From: Flaviflagellibacter sp963786225
Lineage (GTDB): Bacteria > Pseudomonadota > Alphaproteobacteria > Rhizobiales > Methylopilaceae
DNA length: 64,000 nucleotides
Assembly: GCA_963786225.1 (NCBI GenBank)
Contig: CAWAYQ010000029.1
Coordinates: 62,001 to 126,000, forward strand
Direction of reading: 5' to 3'
Both the position numbers and the translations under genes were made by a program. This document shows, in pieces, positions 59,117 through 64,000 of the stretch. The notes below the pieces were generated by a model. That model saw only the letters and a list, made by a program, of their open reading frames with translations, ran no database searches and was not told the DNA's origin. Each line of letters opens with the position of its first letter. Position 1 is the first letter of the stretch.

Positions 59117-60079
59117 ATGCGCAAATACATTCTAGCCATCGGGGCGGTCTTTCTGGCCTTTGCGGCAACTGCGAAAGCGGCCGATTATCCGACGGAGCCG
59201 GTTCAACTCATCGTGCCCTTTGCGCCCGGAGGCAGCGTTGACACGGTTGCCCGCATCCTCGGCGAGGCGATGACCAAATCGCTGGGGCAGTCGCTCGTTG
59301 TCGAGAACCGGGCAGGGGCCGGCGGCAATATCGGCTTTGCCGCGGTCGCGACCGCGAAGCCGGATGGTTATACCCTCCTGATGGCCAGTTCGCCGCTTGC
59401 CGTGAATATCAGCCTTTACGACAATCCCGGCTTTGATCCGGCCAAGGATTTTGCTCCGATCTCGCTCGTTGCGCTTCAGCCCCAGGTCCTCGTTGTGAAC
59501 CCCGAGCTGAAGATCGACAGCGTTGAACAACTCATCGCCTATGCGAAGGCCAATCCGGGCAAACTCAATTTCGGATCTGCCGGTCCCGGCGCCTCACAGC
59601 ATCTCGCGGGTGAAATGTTCAAGCGGATGGCCGGCGTCGACATGGTGCATGTGCCGTATCGCGGCGGCGGACCGGCGATGACAGATCTTGTCGCGGGCCG
59701 CATCCAGCTCATGTTCGAAACGATCCCGAGTTCGATGGGATACGTCAAGTCGAACCAGCTGAAGCCGCTGGCCGTAACCGTCGCAAAGCGCTCGTCGGTG
59801 CTGCCCGATGTGCCGACAATCGCGGAGGCCGGCACTCCCGGCTATTCCGTGAGCGGATGGCTCGCGCTGGCCGCACCGGCCGGCACGCCGGACGCGATCG
59901 TGGCGAAGCTGAGCGACGTCGTGACGAAAGCGCTTGCCGAGCCGGCCATCAAGGGCCGCCTAACGGAACTCGGCCTTGAAGTCGTTGGCAATTCGCCGAA
60001 GGAATTCGGGGAATTCCTCACCAAGGAAATCGCCGATTACAAGAAGCTGATCGCCGACGCGAACATCAAGCTGAACTGA
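59117..60079 (+). CDS. TctC/Bug-type periplasmic binding protein (orphan)
   Basis: 320 residues: signal peptide (RKYILAIGAVFLAFAATAKA), then YPTEPVQLIVPFAPGGSVDT with the conserved carboxylate-binding GGSVD, ENRAGAGGNIGFAAVATAKPDG and HVPYRGGGPAMTDLVAGRIQ. Binds carboxylates for tripartite tricarboxylate transporters. No TctA or TctB gene is adjacent, so it must use membrane parts encoded elsewhere or act as a sensor. ATG 59117 was chosen from the signal peptide. A terminator-like hairpin follows before the dehydrogenase gene. Confidence 0.9.
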   Translation: MRKYILAIGAVFLAFAATAKAADYPTEPVQLIVPFAPGGSVDTVARILGEAMTKSLGQSLVVENRAGAGGNIGFAAVATAKPDGYTLLMASSPLAVNISLYDNPGFDPAKDFAPISLVALQPQVLVVNPELKIDSVEQLIAYAKANPGKLNFGSAGPGASQHLAGEMFKRMAGVDMVHVPYRGGGPAMTDLVAGRIQLMFETIPSSMGYVKSNQLKPLAVTVAKRSSVLPDVPTIAEAGTPGYSVSGWLALAAPAGTPDAIVAKLSDVVTKALAEPAIKGRLTELGLEVVGNSPKEFGEFLTKEIADYKKLIADANIKLN

Positions 60080-60086
60080 AAACATC

Positions 60087-60120
60087 CGCCGGCCTGCAAC
60101 GAATGCGCAGGTCGGCGTTT
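60087..60120 (+). terminator. Hairpin between TctC and dehydrogenase genes
   Basis: CGCCGGCCTGC (60087-60097) pairs with GCAGGTCGGCG (60107-60117) with one G-T, followed by TTT. It may weaken readthrough into the dehydrogenase gene. Confidence 0.6.
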
Positions 60121-60168
60121 GCATATGTGCCGGACCCGTGCCGGTTCGCCAACCGGAAAGAGAGTATT

Positions 60169-61221
60169 GTGAGCGAGTACAAGATTGCGGTTATCCCCGG
60201 CGACGGCATCGGCCATGAAGTCGGGCCCGAGGGATTGAGAGTTCTGGAAGCCGCGGCGCAGCGCTTCGGGTTCCGGCTGAAATGGGACCATTTCGATTGG
60301 TCCTGCGAGCGCTTCAAGAAGCTCGGCGCCATGATGCCGGAGGATGGTCTTCAGCAGATCGAAAAGCATGATGCGATCTTCCTGGGCGCGGTCGGCTATC
60401 CCGGCGTTCCCGATCACGTCTCGCTCTGGGGACTTCTGATTCCGATCCGCAGGAGCTTCGACCAATATGCCAATATGCGGCCGGTCCGGCTGATGCCGGG
60501 CGTGCGATCTCCTCTGGCCGACCGTCTGCCGTCCGACATCGACATGCTGATCCTGCGCGAGAACACCGAGGGCGAGTATTCCGCGATCGGCGGTCGCGAA
60601 AATGTCGGTACGCCGGACGAGCAGGTCGTGCAGCACAGCGTCTTCACCCGCAGGGGCGTCGATCGCATCCAGCGCTACGCGTTCGAGCTTGCCCGCAAAC
60701 GGCGCGGCAATGTGACATCCGCCACGAAGTCGAACGGCATTGCGATCACCATGCCGTATTGGGATGAGCGGTTCGCCGAGAACGCCGCCGATTTCCCGGA
60801 CGTCGCGACGCAGCAGTTCCACATCGATATCCTGGTCGCGCAGTTCGTGCGGAACCCGCAATGGTTCGATGTCGTGGTCGCGTCCAATCTGTTCGGCGAT
60901 ATCCTTTCCGATCTCGGGCCGGCTTGCGCGGGCACGATTGCCATCGCGCCGTCCGCGAACGTCAATCCGGAGCGCATCTATCCATCCATGTTCGAGCCGG
61001 TTCACGGTTCGGCACCGGATATCTTCGGAAAAAACATTTCAAACCCGATCGGCCAGATTTGGTCGGGCGCGCTGATGCTCGAACATCTCGGTGAAACGGA
61101 AGCCGCCGCGGCCGTGATCAAGGCGATCGAGGCCAGCCTCGCGGAAGGGCCGCGCACGCCCGACCTCGGAGGGAATGCCTCCACGCAGGAGGTCGGAAGC
61201 GCCATCGCATCGGCGATCTGA
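60169..61221 (+). CDS. Tartrate dehydrogenase/decarboxylase or 3-isopropylmalate dehydrogenase-like enzyme
   Basis: 350 residues of the beta-decarboxylating dehydrogenase family. KIAVIPGDGIGHEVGPEGLR is the N-terminus, LRENTEGEYSAIGGR the substrate loop, KSNGIAITMPYW the catalytic Lys region, VVASNLFGDILSDLGPACAG the Mg-binding Asps and EPVHGSAPDIFGKNISNPIG the NAD-binding motif. The ENTEGEYS form suits tartrate/malate-type members (TtuC) more than LeuB. GTG start at 60169 after GGAAAGAGAG. Confidence 0.87.
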   Translation: MSEYKIAVIPGDGIGHEVGPEGLRVLEAAAQRFGFRLKWDHFDWSCERFKKLGAMMPEDGLQQIEKHDAIFLGAVGYPGVPDHVSLWGLLIPIRRSFDQYANMRPVRLMPGVRSPLADRLPSDIDMLILRENTEGEYSAIGGRENVGTPDEQVVQHSVFTRRGVDRIQRYAFELARKRRGNVTSATKSNGIAITMPYWDERFAENAADFPDVATQQFHIDILVAQFVRNPQWFDVVVASNLFGDILSDLGPACAGTIAIAPSANVNPERIYPSMFEPVHGSAPDIFGKNISNPIGQIWSGALMLEHLGETEAAAAVIKAIEASLAEGPRTPDLGGNASTQEVGSAIASAI

Positions 61222-61305
61222 GTAAGTACAATATTGGCATTTCGGGATAGGGGCGCTACGGCGCCCGTATCCCGTGGTTCTGCAGCCCGAAGCCTCCCCG
61301 CAGTT

Positions 61306-61340
61306 ATGCGAATAGCGCATTAGTTTGGGTTATCAGAAAG
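61306..61340 (+). promoter_or_regulatory. LysR box 3 and promoter core before the ThDP gene
   Basis: ATGCG-AATAG-CGCAT (61306-61320), 9 bp, TTATC (61330-61334), 11 bp, then TGACATAA. The 210-bp gap before the ThDP gene (61222-61431) holds nothing else. Confidence 0.75.
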
Positions 61341-61431
61341 CATTATGACATAAATTCAGCATGCGCTTATTTCAGCCGATCAGGACACCGCCCGATTTCC
61401 GGGTGCCGTCTCATTGGTTGAGGTTTTATCC

Positions 61432-63078
61432 GTGAAAGTGCTGGGAGCCGATCTGCTCGCGCGCGCGCTGAAGCAGCAGGGCGTCGATACATTCTTCTTC
61501 ATTATGGGCGCTCCGATGTCGTCCGGCGAGAAAGCCGCGATTAATCTCGGCATACGGGGCATCGATGTTCGCCACGAGCAGGCCGCTGCGATGATGGCCC
61601 ACGGCTATGCCCGTGTGGCCAACAAGCCCGGTGTCTGCATGGCGTGTTCCGGCCCGGGCACACTGAACTTCGGCACCGGCCTTGCGACCGCGCTTGTGGA
61701 TTGCGTGCCGGTGGTGGCATTGGGCGGATCGAGCCCGATCAATGAATATCAGCAGGGCGCATTTCAGGAGTTCGACCAGGTCGCGGCTCTGCGGCCCGTC
61801 GTGAAGTGGGCCGAGCGTATTTACGACGCAAAGCGGATTCCGGATTACGTCAATCTCGCCTTCGCCAAGGCGCTGTCCGGTAAGCCGGGTCCGGTCTATC
61901 TCGATTTCCCGAGCGATGTCCTCTACGCCGAAATCGACGAAGACGATGTGTCGTGGCCGGTGGTGAAGCCGGAAGGCCATCGCACGCGGCCGGCGGGCGA
62001 CGAGGCTTTGGTAGAGCAGGCCATAGAGGCGCTCGAAAAGGCCGAGCGTCCTGCAATTATTTCCGGCAGCGGCGTGCTGTGGTCGGACGCTAGCGCATCG
62101 CTCACGGAATTCGTCGATGCCACGGGTATTCCGGTCTACACGACGCCTCAGGGTCGCGGCGTGGTGCCGGAAGATCACAAGGCGATCTTCCCCAATGCAC
62201 GCTCGACGGCGCTCCGGGAGGCGGATGTCGTCCTCGTGGTGGGGACGCGTCTCAACTACGTGTTTGGCCGCGGCATGGCTCCGCGCTTTGCCGAGGACGT
62301 TCGCCTCATCCGCATCGATATCGATCCGGACGAGATCACCGAGACCCCGCAGGTCGAGATCGGTATCGTCGGCGATGCCCGCACCGTACTTGAGCAGATG
62401 ATCGCTATGGCCGGCGGCCGTATCGGCCCGGATACCTACGCGCCGTGGCTTGAGAAGCTCACGGCGATCGAAAACGATAAGGCGGCGAAGTTCCAGCCCA
62501 AGCTCGACTCCGATCAGATGCCGATCCATCCGCTGCGTCTGTGCAAGGAAATCCGTGATTTCCTGCCGCGCGACGCCATTCTCGCGGTCGATGGGCAGGA
62601 GATCCTGAACTTCGGTCGCCAGTCGATCCCAACCTATGTCGCGGGGCATCGGCTGAATTCCGGAACGTTCGGCACGATGGGGGTCGGCCTGCCGTTCGGT
62701 CTCGGCGCGAAGGCCGCGAAGCCGGATGCGTTTGTGATGGTGCTGCATGGCGATGGCTCCTTCGCCATGAACGGCATGGAACTTGACACCGCCGTCCGCC
62801 ACAAGCTGCCCGTGTTGACCGTCATCAGCCTCAATGGCGGATGGACGGCGGATCCCGAGAAGATCAAGCCCGGCCGCGATCTCGGTTATACGCGCTTCCA
62901 CGATCTGGCTGAATCGCTCGACTGCTACGGTGAATATGTCGAGCGGATCGAAGATATCCGCCCCGCGCTGGAGCGTGCTGCCGAGCAGGTCAGGGCAGGC
63001 CGTCCGGCGCTTGTCAATGTACGGACAGATCCGGATGCCCGGGCCCAGACCGTCAAGTTTACCAAGACCATGACGTGA
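61432..63078 (+). CDS. Thiamine-diphosphate-dependent enzyme (acetolactate synthase/2-hydroxyacyl-CoA lyase-like)
   Basis: 548 residues. N-terminal PYR domain with the catalytic Glu in RHEQAAAMMAHGYAR (about residue 48), a central domain (residues about 190-330) and the C-terminal PP domain with GDGSFAMNGMELDTAVRHKL, the ThDP/Mg motif. The family includes acetolactate synthase, oxalyl-CoA decarboxylase, glyoxylate carboligase and 2-hydroxyacyl-CoA lyase. The acyl-CoA ligase gene that follows at 14 bp favours a CoA-ester or 2-hydroxyacid substrate. GTG 61432 follows GAGG; a TTG at 61414 is the alternative. Confidence 0.85.
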   Translation: MKVLGADLLARALKQQGVDTFFFIMGAPMSSGEKAAINLGIRGIDVRHEQAAAMMAHGYARVANKPGVCMACSGPGTLNFGTGLATALVDCVPVVALGGSSPINEYQQGAFQEFDQVAALRPVVKWAERIYDAKRIPDYVNLAFAKALSGKPGPVYLDFPSDVLYAEIDEDDVSWPVVKPEGHRTRPAGDEALVEQAIEALEKAERPAIISGSGVLWSDASASLTEFVDATGIPVYTTPQGRGVVPEDHKAIFPNARSTALREADVVLVVGTRLNYVFGRGMAPRFAEDVRLIRIDIDPDEITETPQVEIGIVGDARTVLEQMIAMAGGRIGPDTYAPWLEKLTAIENDKAAKFQPKLDSDQMPIHPLRLCKEIRDFLPRDAILAVDGQEILNFGRQSIPTYVAGHRLNSGTFGTMGVGLPFGLGAKAAKPDAFVMVLHGDGSFAMNGMELDTAVRHKLPVLTVISLNGGWTADPEKIKPGRDLGYTRFHDLAESLDCYGEYVERIEDIRPALERAAEQVRAGRPALVNVRTDPDARAQTVKFTKTMT

Positions 63079-63092
63079 GCGGAGATAAAGTC

Positions 63093-64000
63093 GTGTCGAA
63101 CTGCGCTCCCTCCGTCGAACAGTCCGTATCGCATATCAGCGAATTCCTGAAGCCCAACTCGGTCGCGATCATCGGCGCGTCCCGTGATCCGTCGAAGCGC
63201 GGCAACCGTGCGATCCAGACGCTGCTGAGCAACGGTTACAAGGGCCGCATCTTCCCGATCCATCCCAAGGAAACGGAAGTTCTCGGACTGACCTGCTATT
63301 CGGATCTCGCCTCCATTCCGTTCACCATCGATCTGGCGATGATCTGCACCCCCAATCCCACCGTGCCGGACATGATCCGGCGGTGCGGAGAGAAGGGCGT
63401 GAAGGGTGCGCTGATCCTCGCTGGCGGCTTCAGCGAAGCAGGGCCGGAGGGCGTCGAGCTCGAAGCGAAACTGGTTGAGACGGCACGGGAAGCGGGCGTC
63501 CGCATCATCGGGCCGAACACGAACGGCATGTTCGATGCCCATTCGGGAATGAACCTGACCGGCTGGCCGGGAATCTATCCGGGTGGACTTGGCGTGCTGT
63601 CGCAGTCCGGCAATGTCGCCTTGGCGCTGCTGGCGCAGAGTCATCACACCCGCAAATCCGGTCTCAGCACGTTCGTTGGCGTCGGCAATCAGAGCGATAT
63701 CAGCCTCGACGAATATCTGCGGTTCTTTGCGGAAGATCCCGACACCCAGGCAACGATCGTCTACGCCGAAGGCTTCAAGGACGGCCGCGCTTTCCTCGAC
63801 GTGGCCCGCGAGGTCGCGTCGAAAAAGCCGATCATTCTCTACAAGGCCGGCCGTACCGATGAGGGGGAAGGCGCGGCGAAATCGCATTCGGGGTCGCTCG
63901 CCGGAAATTATGCGGTCGCGAGCGCCGCTCTGCGGCAGGCGGGTGTCGTCCACGTCGAACGTTCCGACGAGATGTTTGCCGTAGCCGATACCTTATCGCG
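63093..64000 (+). CDS. NDP-forming acyl-CoA synthetase (CoA-binding N-terminal part; runs off window)
   Basis: 302 codons visible from GTG 63093 (GGAG upstream). KPNSVAIIGASRDPSKRGNR is the CoA-binding Rossmann entry, LAMICTPNPTVPDMIRRCGE and RIIGPNTNGMFDAHSGMN follow, then GGLGVLSQSGNVALALL of the first ligase-CoA domain with KSHSGSLAGNYAVASAAL, which normally precedes the catalytic-His region. The layout fits acetate-CoA ligase (ADP-forming) or pimeloyl/feruloyl-CoA ligase types. C-terminal ATP-grasp half is beyond the edge. Same operon as the ThDP enzyme. Confidence 0.88.
   Translation, partial: MSNCAPSVEQSVSHISEFLKPNSVAIIGASRDPSKRGNRAIQTLLSNGYKGRIFPIHPKETEVLGLTCYSDLASIPFTIDLAMICTPNPTVPDMIRRCGEKGVKGALILAGGFSEAGPEGVELEAKLVETAREAGVRIIGPNTNGMFDAHSGMNLTGWPGIYPGGLGVLSQSGNVALALLAQSHHTRKSGLSTFVGVGNQSDISLDEYLRFFAEDPDTQATIVYAEGFKDGRAFLDVAREVASKKPIILYKAGRTDEGEGAAKSHSGSLAGNYAVASAALRQAGVVHVERSDEMFAVADTLS

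Noticed and set aside
61426..62901. Minus-strand frame of 491 codons opposite the ThDP enzyme
   Set aside because: Shadow; no domain.
1..64000. CRISPR array, prophage structural genes, rRNA operon, complete IS element
   Set aside because: No regularly spaced repeats, phage modules, rRNA motifs or terminal-inverted-repeat-bounded transposase were found on reading both strands.

Overview
The window is about 64 kb of GC-rich alphaproteobacterial chromosome. The gene content and order (alpha-type rsmB, rlmE next to ppx/gppA, degP followed by an OmpR-type regulator, paired facing CTCTCCC/GGTGAGGG palindromes, a canonical sox set) point to Hyphomicrobiales (Rhizobiales). I cannot name a genus. No rRNA, CRISPR array, complete insertion sequence, integrase or replication origin was seen. 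One tRNA gene is present.

Region 1 (1-20 kb) is mostly housekeeping: rsmB (runs off the left edge), DoxX and MAPEG membrane proteins, guaB, an MFS exporter bracketed by palindromic repeats, a large uncharacterised periplasmic protein with one CxxCH, rlmE, ppx/gppA and panB. Next comes a lower-GC unit of ArgP-like LysR regulator, membrane desaturase and LysE/ArgO exporter. It is followed by nadK, cutA, a metallo-beta-lactamase-fold protein, a ROK-like kinase and a hybrid histidine kinase broken by two frameshifts.

Region 2 (20-33 kb) holds a two-component system followed by an unusual electron-transfer cluster: cytochrome c, a [2Fe-2S]/molybdopterin hydroxylase pair (IorAB type), flavocytochrome c sulfide dehydrogenase (fccA, fccB) and soxXYZA, with no soxB or soxCD in the window. 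A promoter with the same layout recurs before a signal-peptide-bearing methyltransferase and an APC permease. Both promoters carry 10-bp-spaced GACA/GACATTTC repeats that could be sites for the adjacent OmpR-type regulator.

Region 3 (33-35 kb) is an alkylation-repair group: two O6-alkylguanine transferases around a frameshifted 2OG-Fe(II) oxygenase.

Region 4 (35.4-48.6 kb) lies between an intact tRNA-Thr(TGT) and an 86-bp repeat of its 5' half plus upstream flank, which are the marks of an integrated island. It carries two back-to-back catabolic modules of parallel composition: FCD-type GntR regulator, amidohydrolase, Asp/Glu racemase-superfamily enzyme and importer (ABC type on the left, tripartite tricarboxylate TctABC on the right).

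Region 5 (48.6-57.4 kb) has a SLAC1/TehA carrier, a candidate small RNA, degP with a response regulator whose kinase seems lost, a gamma-glutamyltransferase, a serine hydrolase and a scar joining DUF1697 and MATE remnants.

Region 6 (57.4-64 kb) is a LysR-controlled catabolic cluster: GAF protein, orphan TctC, tartrate/isopropylmalate-type dehydrogenase, ThDP enzyme and NDP-forming acyl-CoA ligase (runs off the right edge). Three promoters share one layout, ATGCS-N5-SGCAT-N9-TTATC, which defines a compact regulon visible directly in the sequence.

Several otherwise intact genes carry apparent single-base frameshifts. Some may be base-calling errors rather than true pseudogenes.
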